Source: Verrucomicrobiaceae bacterium
GTDB lineage: Bacteria > Verrucomicrobiota > Verrucomicrobiia > Verrucomicrobiales > Verrucomicrobiaceae
Direction of reading: 5' to 3'
NCBI GenBank assembly: GCA_947458455.1
Contig: CANGYJ010000014.1
Coordinates: 53,108 to 117,107, forward strand
Length of the DNA: 64,000 nt
The position numbers were made by a program, and so were the translations under genes. Of the stretch, positions 1-8,546 are shown in pieces (positions within the stretch are counted from its first letter, which is position 1; each line of letters opens with the position of its first letter). The notes below the pieces were generated by a model. It did not search any database, was not told the origin of the DNA, and was given only the letters and a program-made list of their open reading frames with translations.

Positions 1-55
1 AATTGTGCGCCGTGCTTGCACCCTGGGAGGTTCCGCGCAGGTGGATCGGCGACGC

Positions 56-724
56 ATGAAGCTCGAATGCCCGCCCGAAGAAGTGAAACGCATCGCCGCG
101 CTCTGCACGACGCGGTGGCATCGCGACTACACGCGGATCAAGCTGCGCTCCGATCCCGTCTATGCGGCCGCCTTGCGTGAGATCATCGGCACGCATCTTC
201 CGGTGCTCGATATTGGCTGTGGCATCGGCCTGCTGGCGATGTACCTCCGCGGTGCGGGTTACCACGCTCCGGTGACCGGTTTCGACTACGACGCCGAAAA
301 GATCAAAGCCGCCCGTCTCATGGCTGAGCGCAGCGGTTTCATTGATTTGAGCTATGCCGCAGGTGATGCACGGCGTGACATGCCCGATTTCAGCGGTCAT
401 GTGATCATTCTCGACATCCTGCAATTCTTCACGCCCGCCGAACAAGATGCGCTGCTGGCTCTCGCGGCCTCCCGCGTGGCTGCTGGCGGTAAATTGATCA
501 TCCGCAGCGGCCTTCGCGAGGCCACTTGGCGGCATCGCGTGACCATTCTCGGGGATTGGATCGCCAAGGTCACCTTCTGGATGAAAGCCGCGCCCGTGTG
601 TTATCCGACTCGTGAGCAGTTTGAACGCGTTTTGACCCAGCAGGGCCTCCAAGTTCTTCTTGAACCGATGTGGGGCGGCACGCCGTTCAATAACTACCTC
701 ATCGTGGCCGAAAGGCGGGCTTGA
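56..724 (+). CDS. Class I SAM-dependent methyltransferase, aryl-polyene cluster type
   Basis: A 222-residue Rossmann-fold methyltransferase expected to move a methyl group from S-adenosylmethionine. Motif I (VLDIGCGIG) lies at residues 50-58, an acidic FDYD follows strand 2 near residue 75, and GGTPFNNYLI is near the C-terminus. The order RSDPVY, DIGCG, DILQFF, TPFNNYL resembles the small methyltransferases of aryl polyene and xanthomonadin clusters; this is a resemblance from memory. The frame is open to the left edge of the window, so a GTG at 5 or a start outside is possible. ATG 56 was chosen because the family normally starts shortly before this conserved block. The substrate is not known. 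Confidence 0.75.
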   Translation: MKLECPPEEVKRIAALCTTRWHRDYTRIKLRSDPVYAAALREIIGTHLPVLDIGCGIGLLAMYLRGAGYHAPVTGFDYDAEKIKAARLMAERSGFIDLSYAAGDARRDMPDFSGHVIILDILQFFTPAEQDALLALAASRVAAGGKLIIRSGLREATWRHRVTILGDWIAKVTFWMKAAPVCYPTREQFERVLTQQGLQVLLEPMWGGTPFNNYLIVAERRA

Positions 725-754
725 GCGGATTCGAGGGCGTGGTAGCATTCCGCC

Positions 755-1447
755 ATGTCCGCCACGGCAGCAATCCGCCCACCACGAGAAGACTTCGTGC
801 TCATTCCGAGGTCGAAAGGTGGCATTCCTGCGTTGGAACAGGGGGACAGGCTTTCACGCCAGGAGTTTCACAGGCGCTACGAGGCCATGACGAATGTCAA
901 AAAAGCCGAATTGATCGAAGGAGTCGTCAATATGCCCTCACCCGCCAAACTCAAAAAGCACGGTAAGCCGCAAAGCGCGATGGCAGGCTGGATCGTGAAC
1001 TATGCCGCGCAGCATCCGAAGACCGAGGCGGCTGACAACGCCACGGTGATGCTCGATTTTGACAATGAATACCAGCCTGATCTGTTGCTGCGCATTCTGC
1101 CGGAGCATGGCGGCCAGTCGAGGACGACGGCGGATGACTATGTGGAAGGCGCTCCCGAGCTGGCGGTCGAAATCGCTTCCTCAAGCGCTGGATACGATCT
1201 TCATGCCAAAAAGAACGCGTATCGCCGGAATGGCGTGCGCGAGTATCTCGTGTGGATCACGCGGGAGAACCGCATCGTGTGGTGGAAGCTCGTCGAGGGA
1301 GAGTTTATCGAGATCGAGCCGGACTCTGAGGGCCTGCTGAAAAGCAGTGTGTTCCCCGGATTGTGGTTGGATGCTGAGGCGATGATCGAAGGCGATCTGG
1401 CGAGGGTTCTATCGAGGCTTCAGGATGGAATGCGTTCGGCAGCATAG
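755..1447 (+). CDS. Uma2-family (DUF820) putative restriction endonuclease-fold protein
   Basis: A 230-residue protein of the Uma2/DUF820 family, which has a PD-(D/E)xK nuclease fold. PDLLL (residues 108-112) supplies the acidic residue, VEIAS (138-142) the second, and lysines 152-153 follow. The typical REYLVW strand is at 162-167. The family is abundant in cyanobacteria, planctomycetes and verrucomicrobia and its biological role is unsettled. The 3' end overlaps the end of the convergent deacetylase gene by 28 bases. Nothing around it suggests a methyltransferase or other restriction partner. Confidence 0.85.
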   Translation: MSATAAIRPPREDFVLIPRSKGGIPALEQGDRLSRQEFHRRYEAMTNVKKAELIEGVVNMPSPAKLKKHGKPQSAMAGWIVNYAAQHPKTEAADNATVMLDFDNEYQPDLLLRILPEHGGQSRTTADDYVEGAPELAVEIASSSAGYDLHAKKNAYRRNGVREYLVWITRENRIVWWKLVEGEFIEIEPDSEGLLKSSVFPGLWLDAEAMIEGDLARVLSRLQDGMRSAA

Positions 1448-2193
1448 TCCGCGAGCATTTCAGCCACTCTCTCCGCCACCTCGATGCAAACGGGTGTGCC
1501 TTCGTGGATCAGCACGATGCCGTCTGGCGTGAGCTTGCGGCGGATGCGGCTGACGATGGAATCGGTGTTCGTGAGTGTGCCGTCGAAGCCGCGGGCGGTC
1601 CACATGAGGGTCTCCAGGCCGATGGCGCGGGCGGTGAGGACACAGAAGGCGTTGTGATGGCCGGCGGGCGGGCGAAACCAGCGTGGCGGATGCTCCGGGG
1701 CGATGCGGGTGAGCGTTTCTTGGCATCGGGCGATCTCGTCCCACATGCGAGGCGGCCTGAGCGTCCAAAACGTGGTGTCGGGATGGGTCTGCGTGTGGTT
1801 GGCGATCTCGTGGCCACGGCGCAGGATGTCGTGAACGAGGTGCGGGTATTGCTCCGCACGGTCGCCGATGAGAAAGAAGATGGCCTTGAGGCCGTGGCGG
1901 TCGAGGATGTTGAGAATGGCGGGCGTGTGCTCGGGATGCGGGCCGTCGTCGATGGTGAGTAGCGGCGCCAGGCTGCCGGGTGGCTGGCGTTTCACCAAGG
2001 GGCCAAAGAGCGAGCAGCGCGGCACGAGGGTGCCGATGGTGATGGTGGCAAAAGCGGTACAAAACACCAATGCCGCCCACGGCCACTGCCCCAGGCTGGT
2101 GAGCACGATGCAGAGCATGGCGGGTAGCAACGTGAGAACGAAGCGCACATTGGCGCGGCGCAGGCAATGGGCGCGTGATCGCTCGGAGCTCAT
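1420..2193 (-). CDS. Polysaccharide deacetylase (NodB/CE4 domain), membrane-anchored
   Basis: A 257-residue carbohydrate esterase family 4 protein. Two hydrophobic segments lie near residues 17-35 and 38-57, so the catalytic domain is probably displayed at the membrane. Motif 1 reads TIDDGP (80-85, D82 and D83), the metal-binding HxxxH is NHTQTH (H133, H137), motif 3 is RPPAG (174-178), and the late catalytic histidine is in LIHEG (H230). All key residues are present, so deacetylation of an N- or O-acetylated glycan or glycolipid is likely. The start codon overlaps the stop of the upstream acyltransferase (ATGA), so the two are co-translated; the acceptor may be a lipid-linked sugar. Confidence 0.85.
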   Translation of the reverse strand: MSSERSRAHCLRRANVRFVLTLLPAMLCIVLTSLGQWPWAALVFCTAFATITIGTLVPRCSLFGPLVKRQPPGSLAPLLTIDDGPHPEHTPAILNILDRHGLKAIFFLIGDRAEQYPHLVHDILRRGHEIANHTQTHPDTTFWTLRPPRMWDEIARCQETLTRIAPEHPPRWFRPPAGHHNAFCVLTARAIGLETLMWTARGFDGTLTNTDSIVSRIRRKLTPDGIVLIHEGTPVCIEVAERVAEMLADYAAERIPS

Positions 2194-3128
2194 GCGCCCA
2201 CCTTGGTGACGAGTGGTTCAAACACAAACCACTGATCCCAATGCCGCTGAAGAAAGTCATGCAGGATGGCGCCCCATTTCGGAGCGAGTTGGGCGCATTT
2301 CTGCCTGCCGCCGCCGTTGTGGAAGGGCTCACCGATCTCGATGCAGTAGCGCAGGCGGCCTAGGCGCTTCAAAAATACTGGGTAGCATGGTGCACCGGTC
2401 ACTTCGGCGAGCACGAGCGGGCCGCGCGGGATTTCGTAGCTCAGCCCGCCCACCTCCACATGCGTAGGGGCCACATCACCCATCACGCGGTCGCCCTGCA
2501 CGCAGACGACCTCACCGGCGTTGAGCATGCGGATGAGCTCCATGCCGAGGTGGGAGCCGGGGCTGTTGTAATGGATACGCAGCAGCGGCTGCTTGTGCTC
2601 CTGCTCGCGGAGTTCCTTCTCACGTAGCTTTTGCAAGTCAGCCGTCATCTCAGGCATGCGGACGGTGTGAATCAGACGCCCGAACTTGCTCGCGAAGAGC
2701 GACGCGCCGATGTCATAGTTGCCGCTGTGGACGGTGAAAACGAGCGCTCCACCCGGCTCGGCACGCAGTTTTTCGAAGTGACCCATGCCATCCACCTCCC
2801 AGGCCACTTCTTTGCCGAAGTAGAGGTGCCAGAGGCGGTCGAGGTAGGTCAGGGCGAACTGCAAAAGGACGCGGTAGCCCGCCATGCAACTGCTCCCGGC
2901 TCCGCCGGGCACGAGAGCGGTCAAATTTTGCCTCAGGGCCTCCCGCTGCGGCACGGCCAGCACATAAATGACCAGCGTGATCGGGTAGGTGAGCGCCGTG
3001 ATGAGCCACATCGGCAGCCAGCGCATCGACACCAAAACGATCTTTGTCCACATCGCCCCGTGCAGGCCATGACGCGATGCCTGGGAAGGCACGGGTGGCT
3101 GGTGGGTTGCAGAATCGGTGGAAGGCAT
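2190..3128 (-). CDS. LpxL/HtrB-type lysophospholipid (lauroyl/myristoyl) acyltransferase
   Basis: A 312-residue member of the lipid A late-acyltransferase family. The catalytic HxxxxD is HSGNYD at residues 134-139, a hydrophobic anchor precedes it near residues 35-60, and QGDR and YPVFLKR follow as in the family. ATG 3128 was preferred over the longer upstream option at 3191 because it leaves room for the divergent flavoprotein start at 3208. Members of this family occur in lipid A synthesis and, as a variant, in aryl polyene and flexirubin clusters, where they acylate the lipid head. Here the neighbours favour the second role, which is inference. It overlaps the deacetylase gene by four bases. 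Confidence 0.82.
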   Translation of the reverse strand: MPSTDSATHQPPVPSQASRHGLHGAMWTKIVLVSMRWLPMWLITALTYPITLVIYVLAVPQREALRQNLTALVPGGAGSSCMAGYRVLLQFALTYLDRLWHLYFGKEVAWEVDGMGHFEKLRAEPGGALVFTVHSGNYDIGASLFASKFGRLIHTVRMPEMTADLQKLREKELREQEHKQPLLRIHYNSPGSHLGMELIRMLNAGEVVCVQGDRVMGDVAPTHVEVGGLSYEIPRGPLVLAEVTGAPCYPVFLKRLGRLRYCIEIGEPFHNGGGRQKCAQLAPKWGAILHDFLQRHWDQWFVFEPLVTKVGA

Positions 3129-3207
3129 TACTAGATGTCTTGCGTGGGAACGATCAGACCACTTTTTCGGCCCATCCGCCTTCGACGACAACTTCCTTTT
3201 TCACTTC

Positions 3208-4761
3208 ATGAAATCTCCTGCCGCCGAATACGATGTCGTCATCATGGGCGGTGCCTTCTCGGGCTCCGCCGCCGGGATCTTGTTGAAGCGTGAGCACCCG
3301 GAGCTCAAAGTGCTCGTCGTGGAGCGCACCACGCACTTCAACCGCAAGGTGGGTGAGAGCACCTCCGAGGTGGCCGGCTGCTTCCTCACCCGCGTTTTGC
3401 ATCAGGGAAACTACCTCACCGGCCGCCAGTACATGAAGCACGGTCTGCGCCTGTGGTTCTGCAAATCGCCCACGGACTCCGTCTGCGACCTCACGGAGAT
3501 CGGCCCCACCTTCCAGTCCCGCCTGCCCACCTACCAGCTCGACCGCGAATTGCTCGACGAGCATCTGCTGGAGGAGGCGCAAATGTATGGCTGCGAGCTG
3601 ATGCGCCCCGCCACCATCAAAACGATCTCGCTTTCTGAAGACAGCACGCCTCATACGCTCGAGATCATGCCGCTGGAAGGCCAGATGCGCACCGTGACCT
3701 CCCGCTGGGTGCTCGATGCCTCCGGCAAGGCCGCTGTGCTCGCCAAAAAGATGGGCATGCTGCGCAGTTTTGCCGAGGAACATCCCACCTCCTCGATCTG
3801 GTGCCGTTTCACGAACGTCAACGACCTCGATAGTTTCAAGAGCCGTCGCATGCATCCCGGCCTCACCATGGGTGTGAAGGCCAACCGCACCTCCGCCACG
3901 AACCACCTGATGGGCCACGGCTGGTGGAGCTGGATCATTCCTTTGCCCGATGGCAGCTTCAGCGCCGGTGTCACCTGGGATCGCCGCATTTACAATCCGC
4001 CGGAAGGCCCCAATCCCCTCGCCCGCCTCCAGTCGCATCTGCTCACGCACCCCGTCGGCAGGCTCATGTTTGAAAATGCCGTCCCCGATGAGGACGATGT
4101 CTTTTCCTACAAGAACCTCATCTACCGCTCCGATCGCATCGCGGGGAATCGCTGGGTCATCGTCGGCGATGCCGCTGGCTTCATGGACCCGCTCTACAGC
4201 CACGGCCTCGATTTCTGCGCCCACACCGTTTCCGCCGCCACGGAGATGATCCTCCGCGAGGTGAAAGGCGAGTGCGTGAAGGAAACCGTCGATTATCTCA
4301 ACCTCGCCTACCCGCGTGCCTGGCGCACCTGGTTCGATGCTCTCTACAAAGAGAAGTACTTTTACCTCGGCGATGCCGAGCTCATGCACGCCGCCTTCCT
4401 CATGGATCTCGGTGCTTATTTCATCGGCCCTGTGCGCGGCGTTTACATGAACCCGAAGGAGGAATGGAAACAGATGCCTTACAACGGCACCGCAGGCGCT
4501 CTCTTCGGTCGCTTCATGGCCTTCTACAATCGCCGCCTCGCCCACCTCGGCCGCGAGCGCATCCGCAAAGGCATCTACGGCATGAAAAACCACGGCCACT
4601 TCTGGTCGCCACGCTTTAGCTTCTCGCCGGATCCCAGCGCCCTGCGCCTCCTCTGGGATGGCGTTAAAATCTGGCTGAAGGCCGAGATCACCACCGCGCT
4701 CGCTTCATCGCGTGCCGCCGTGGCGGAGCCGATGATGAAGCCAGTCATGGCAGAGGCTTGA
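3208..4761 (+). CDS. FAD-dependent halogenase-like oxidoreductase
   Basis: A 517-residue flavoprotein of the tryptophan halogenase/geranylgeranyl reductase superfamily. The dinucleotide-binding GGAFSG is at residues 14-19, a halogenase-type GES sits at 49-51, and the signature WxWxIP of flavin-dependent halogenases is present as WSWIIP (240-245). GDAAGF (320-325) contacts the flavin, and HG follows at 332-333. Similar genes occur in xanthomonadin, aryl polyene and flexirubin clusters. Start 3208 lies just before the first beta strand; an in-frame ATG at 3118 would add 30 residues unlike the family. Halogenation, or another flavin oxidation of an aromatic head group, is plausible but not shown. 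It is divergent from the acyltransferase-deacetylase pair. Confidence 0.8.
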   Translation: MKSPAAEYDVVIMGGAFSGSAAGILLKREHPELKVLVVERTTHFNRKVGESTSEVAGCFLTRVLHQGNYLTGRQYMKHGLRLWFCKSPTDSVCDLTEIGPTFQSRLPTYQLDRELLDEHLLEEAQMYGCELMRPATIKTISLSEDSTPHTLEIMPLEGQMRTVTSRWVLDASGKAAVLAKKMGMLRSFAEEHPTSSIWCRFTNVNDLDSFKSRRMHPGLTMGVKANRTSATNHLMGHGWWSWIIPLPDGSFSAGVTWDRRIYNPPEGPNPLARLQSHLLTHPVGRLMFENAVPDEDDVFSYKNLIYRSDRIAGNRWVIVGDAAGFMDPLYSHGLDFCAHTVSAATEMILREVKGECVKETVDYLNLAYPRAWRTWFDALYKEKYFYLGDAELMHAAFLMDLGAYFIGPVRGVYMNPKEEWKQMPYNGTAGALFGRFMAFYNRRLAHLGRERIRKGIYGMKNHGHFWSPRFSFSPDPSALRLLWDGVKIWLKAEITTALASSRAAVAEPMMKPVMAEA

Positions 4762-4768
4762 AAGCGCT

Positions 4769-5278
4769 TTATTTGCCCGCCTTGAACGAATGCGCCCTGA
4801 AGCCCGCAGGTACCTGCAGCTTGAAGGTCTCGTCGGAAATCCGTGCCACATAGAAGCCCTCCTTCATCGCCTTCTTCGCCACCTCCTGGGAGATGTCCAC
4901 CGCCGCGATGATGCCGAAGAGGTCCTTGTCACGGTGCTCCGGGTAAAACTTCGGAAAGTCCTTCATGATTCGCTTGAGCTGCTCGATGGCTTCCATCTTC
5001 GCGTGGCTTTTCACCTCCACGACCACGGCTTGGTTTCGCTTCCCGTTATTGTAGGCAAAAACGTCCAGTTCCATGGACTCGCCGCCTTTGAGCCGCGTCG
5101 CACGTGGAGCGATGAACTCCATGTGAAACTTGTCCTGAAGCAGCTTGGTCATCGAAGGAAGCGCCATTCCCTCGGTGTAGCTGCCCCATTTGTTGTTCAA
5201 CGCGCCGATCTGCTGCTGGGTAGCAGCCACGATGCGGGAGGTTTCGGCTACGATTCTTCTGAGTTCGGCGTCGGTCAT
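4769..5278 (-). CDS. PD-(D/E)xK nuclease-like protein, DUF3782 type
   Basis: A 169-residue protein starting with a short helical, probably coiled-coil region (residues 1-30). A nuclease-like core follows: ELDVFAYN supplies D72, then VVVEVKSH supplies E88 and K90, the classic D...ExK arrangement. Families of this type (DUF3782 and relatives) are common in cyanobacteria, planctomycetes and verrucomicrobia and are annotated as hypothetical. It is convergent with the halogenase-like gene and divergent from the helicase gene, with 53 bases between the two start codons. Substrate and partner are unknown; a DNA repair role with the helicase is only a guess. Confidence 0.7.
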   Translation of the reverse strand: MTDAELRRIVAETSRIVAATQQQIGALNNKWGSYTEGMALPSMTKLLQDKFHMEFIAPRATRLKGGESMELDVFAYNNGKRNQAVVVEVKSHAKMEAIEQLKRIMKDFPKFYPEHRDKDLFGIIAAVDISQEVAKKAMKEGFYVARISDETFKLQVPAGFRAHSFKAGK

Positions 5279-5331
5279 GGGTTGATTCTAGTGCGGGCCT
5301 CCGCCATTTCCAGCCACAAAACCGGCTCAGC

Positions 5332-7902
5332 ATGCTGCCATCCCTCAACCAGCTCAAACTTCCCGATCCCTGGCAGCACCAGGCGGTGAGTCTGTTGCGA
5401 GAGGGCACGGATGTCGTCGTGAGCGCCCCCACCGGGGCAGGGAAGACCTACATCTTCGAGCTGCTGCATCAGGGCCGTCATCTGCAAGGTCAGGCCATTT
5501 ACACCGTGCCCACGCGGGCGCTGGCGAATGACAAATACGCCGAGTGGAAAGACGCGAAGTGGAATGTCGGCATCGCCACCGGCGACATCGCGGAGAATGT
5601 GAATGCGCCCGTCGTGGTGGCGACGCTGGAGACACAGCTTGAGCGTCTCGTGCGCGGCGAAGGCCCGGCTCTGCTCGTGATCGACGAATACCAAATGATC
5701 TCCGATCACGCTCGCGGAGCGAACTACGAGGCTGCCATCGCTCTCGCGCCCGCGAACACACGCTTGCTGCTGCTCAGCGGCTCCGTGGCCAACCCGGAGG
5801 ATGTCGTGGTGTGGATGCGCACGCTAAACCGCAAAGCCGAAGTCGTTTTGACGAAGGAACGCCCGGTGCCCCTCGAAGAAGCGCCGATGGAGGCGCTGCC
5901 GCAGCGTCAGAAGCAGTTCGAGAACTACTGGCCGCGTTTCGCTGCGGCGGTGATGCTCGCCGATCTCGCCCCACTGCTCATCTTTGCACCGCGACGCAAG
6001 GAAGCGGAGTCCATCGCACGACGTCTCGCCGCCGATCTGCCGATGGGAGATCCGCTGGACCTCACACCGGAGCAGCGGGCCGTGTGTGGCAAGGACCTCG
6101 CCACGCTCATCGAGCGTCGCATCGCCTTCCATCACAGTGGCCTTTCGTATGGCGCACGAGCCGGTGTGATCGAACCGCTCGCCAAAGCCGGCCAGCTTCG
6201 CGTCATCGTGGCCACGATGGGACTCGCGGCGGGCATCAATTTCTCCGTGCGCAGCGTTCACGTCGCCGGCACGACCTTCCATGATGGTCGCAGCGAGCAT
6301 AAACTCGCGCCGGATGAGCTGTTGCAGATGTATGGCCGTGCCGGGCGACGCGGCCTGGATGATAAAGGCCATGTCATCACCAGCCGCGACAGCCCTTCGA
6401 TCTTCGATGCGAGACCTGCGAGGCTTCATCGCAGCGCCTTGCTGGCTTGGCCGATCTTTTTGCGTGTGATGAAGCACGCCGCCCTGAAGCAAGAAAACCC
6501 CTTCGAAGCCGCCAACCGCTTCGCCGAACGTCTTTTCGCCAAAGTACCTCCGCTGCTCGGTTTGGAAGAAAACGTCTCCCACATGCCTCCCGAAGCCGAA
6601 AAGGCTCTTTTCGGCCTCGAAGCCACCGAGAAGCAGATTGTGAGCTCCACCGGCGAATGGGAACGCAAGCATCAACACGCCCTCCAACGCATGCCGCTAA
6701 GCCGCGTGCATGCCACGCTCACCGTTCCGGCCTTCGCCGCCAAGTTTGCGCATGGCATCGGTCGCGTGGGAAAAATCCGGCGGCCCGCTTCGGACGTCCG
6801 AGTTGCCGCAGAGGGGCAGAGGAGCGGAGGACGCAGAGATTTTGAGGCTGAAAAAAACTCTGCCTCCTCTGCCTCTTTGCCCCTCTGCGGCAAAAACGAG
6901 ACACCCTTCGTCACCTATGGCGTCGAGATCAGCCTCGGCACACCCGATGGAGAACTAATCAAGCCCACGAAGTCCATCCGCCGCCTGCTCAAACTACCTC
7001 GCCAAGCGGAGACCATCCCGCTGGAGGAAATCACCGTGCTGCATGCCGGTGAACTCGCGAAAGCCATCCTCGCGAATGTCGAGGAGGTCCTTCAAGATGT
7101 CGCGCCGGAATTCATCGGCACGGTGGTAAAGGAGAACCTCGTGTTTGCCTGCTTCGATCTCGCGCCGGTGGAGGTCATGGCCTACGAGGACAGTCATGGA
7201 AAACGGCTCTTCCATCCGCAGGAGCGCAGCATCGTGGTCAAAAACGAAACGGGCATCCACTCGCAGACCTCCACCACGGATCGTGAGCCGCGTTCTGGCT
7301 CGCCGATTCATGCGTGGCGCACGCTCGGCCTCATCGATGCCGATGGCGTGCCGACCCGGCGCGGCGAGATCTTCAGCTTCTTCCAGCATGGCGAGGGACT
7401 GGCTGTCGTGGCCGCGTTGGAGGATGAAAGCTATCCCGCCGATGATCTCGTGCATCATCTGGCGAATCTACGTAGCGGCTCGAAATTCGATCTGCCTCTC
7501 GATTGCGGCTCGGAGCGGCTCGCGGCCGTGTGTCGCGGCACTTTCGGCTTCGTCAATCACCACGGTTACCTCGAAAACGGCCTGCCAGTCGATTACGGCG
7601 AAGGCGCGGCCGAGCTTCTCGATGCTATGCTGCATCCCGAGAGGTCCGGCGCGGCCGAGATGAAGACTGGAATTGCCGAGGGCGACATCTCACGAGCCTA
7701 CGTCGAATGGCTCAGCCTGCTGCGGCACGTCATGCATGCGCCGGATCATCCGTGGAAACGCTGGATGGCGCTCAAAGAAGCCGCGAAAGCCGTCTTGAAA
7801 CATCACACCAAGACCCTGCGCCATTTCTTCCATCTCGACCTGCCGCCTCTGACGAACAAGCAGAAGCACGGCAAGACGCGCCACTACTTGATGCTGCGCT
7901 GA
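5332..7902 (+). CDS. Superfamily 2 DEAD/DEAH-box helicase, Ski2-like
   Basis: An 856-residue helicase. Walker A is APTGAGKT (residues 32-39), the DEAD-box equivalent is DEYQ (118-121), TPTRALAND-like motif Ia is near residue 60, and motif VI is GRAGRRG near residue 337. The second RecA domain carries FHHSGLSYGAR. The C-terminal half (residues 400-856) has no domain I can name. Residues 491-521 are encoded by an inserted palindromic repeat that keeps the frame open. The gene starts 53 bases from the divergent nuclease-like gene and its last 19 bases overlap the convergent Mpv17-like gene. RNA or DNA unwinding is expected; the substrate is unknown. Confidence 0.85.
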   Translation: MLPSLNQLKLPDPWQHQAVSLLREGTDVVVSAPTGAGKTYIFELLHQGRHLQGQAIYTVPTRALANDKYAEWKDAKWNVGIATGDIAENVNAPVVVATLETQLERLVRGEGPALLVIDEYQMISDHARGANYEAAIALAPANTRLLLLSGSVANPEDVVVWMRTLNRKAEVVLTKERPVPLEEAPMEALPQRQKQFENYWPRFAAAVMLADLAPLLIFAPRRKEAESIARRLAADLPMGDPLDLTPEQRAVCGKDLATLIERRIAFHHSGLSYGARAGVIEPLAKAGQLRVIVATMGLAAGINFSVRSVHVAGTTFHDGRSEHKLAPDELLQMYGRAGRRGLDDKGHVITSRDSPSIFDARPARLHRSALLAWPIFLRVMKHAALKQENPFEAANRFAERLFAKVPPLLGLEENVSHMPPEAEKALFGLEATEKQIVSSTGEWERKHQHALQRMPLSRVHATLTVPAFAAKFAHGIGRVGKIRRPASDVRVAAEGQRSGGRRDFEAEKNSASSASLPLCGKNETPFVTYGVEISLGTPDGELIKPTKSIRRLLKLPRQAETIPLEEITVLHAGELAKAILANVEEVLQDVAPEFIGTVVKENLVFACFDLAPVEVMAYEDSHGKRLFHPQERSIVVKNETGIHSQTSTTDREPRSGSPIHAWRTLGLIDADGVPTRRGEIFSFFQHGEGLAVVAALEDESYPADDLVHHLANLRSGSKFDLPLDCGSERLAAVCRGTFGFVNHHGYLENGLPVDYGEGAAELLDAMLHPERSGAAEMKTGIAEGDISRAYVEWLSLLRHVMHAPDHPWKRWMALKEAAKAVLKHHTKTLRHFFHLDLPPLTNKQKHGKTRHYLMLR
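6803..6893. repeat. Palindromic repeat inserted in frame in the helicase gene
   Basis: The outer arms TTGCCGCAGAGGGGCA (6803-6818) and its exact reverse complement (6878-6893) pair perfectly over 16 bases. The inner parts are imperfectly palindromic and rich in CAGAG/CTCTG, with an A-run at 6851-6857. The element adds about 30 codons of low-complexity, Ser/Ala/Gly/Glu-rich protein without a stop. Confidence 0.85.
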
Positions 7903-8546
7903 TCGCCGCGTGCCAGCAGCGTGACGATGAGGATGAAGAAGCACATCACCACCGAGAAGAGCGGGAACTGCAAGGCGGGCGGCAGGCTGTAAACCAGCGC
8001 GAGAGTGGGAATCCACACCAGCCAGTTCGTCACCATCACCGTGGGGCAGGTGCGCATCCAAAACTCCCGCGTGAGCGAGGCCCGCGTGCGTGCCCAGGAG
8101 CCGCCCATGTCCACCCAGCGCATGGCGATGAGCACGGTGGGCACAAACCACAGCGGACTCATCACAAACTGGTCCACCGCCACCTTCTTGATCAGGGTCG
8201 CCGCATCGTTGCCCGTGCCGAAAAGCCATCCCTGCACCTGGTAGAACCAATCGATCTCCATGCCGCGATACCCCCAAAACAGCGAAAGCAGCCCCACTCG
8301 CTTCCAGCGACCTTCCGCAGGCAGCGTGCCCATCCAAAGCTGCACCAGCGAGGGCAGCAGCACCGCCGCAAAGATCGTGGAACCGAGTGAAAAGGCATAG
8401 GCCCATTTCAGTTTGAACGCCCCCACCGCCTCCCATACTTCCGCGATGGCTGGCACCTGATAATAACTGCCCACCAGCGTGATGACGACGAGGTTGAGCG
8501 CGAGGCATGGCACGCGGTTCTCGCGGAAGACGGCGGCGATGCTCAC
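7884..8546 (-). CDS. Mpv17/PMP22-like four-helix membrane protein
   Basis: A 220-residue integral membrane protein with about five hydrophobic segments (near residues 14-30, 50-70, 84-92, 128-142 and 168-212). The family-like features are KKVAVDQFVMSP (DQ at 125-126), followed by a W-rich segment NWLVWIP (174-180), a proline near 189-190 and a final hydrophobic helix. This matches the layout of the Mpv17/PMP22 family, otherwise known mostly from mitochondria and peroxisomes of eukaryotes. The assignment is by eye. Its start overlaps the bestrophin stop by four bases, so it forms a two-gene operon with that putative anion channel. Its function is unknown. Confidence 0.6.
   Translation of the reverse strand: MSIAAVFRENRVPCLALNLVVITLVGSYYQVPAIAEVWEAVGAFKLKWAYAFSLGSTIFAAVLLPSLVQLWMGTLPAEGRWKRVGLLSLFWGYRGMEIDWFYQVQGWLFGTGNDAATLIKKVAVDQFVMSPLWFVPTVLIAMRWVDMGGSWARTRASLTREFWMRTCPTVMVTNWLVWIPTLALVYSLPPALQFPLFSVVMCFFILIVTLLARGDQRSIK

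Noticed and set aside
3154..4599. 481-codon open frame on the minus strand opposite the halogenase-like gene
   Set aside because: Composition is that of a GC-rich antisense frame (His/Gly/Ala/Glu-rich), no family motif, and the plus-strand gene has clear conserved motifs.
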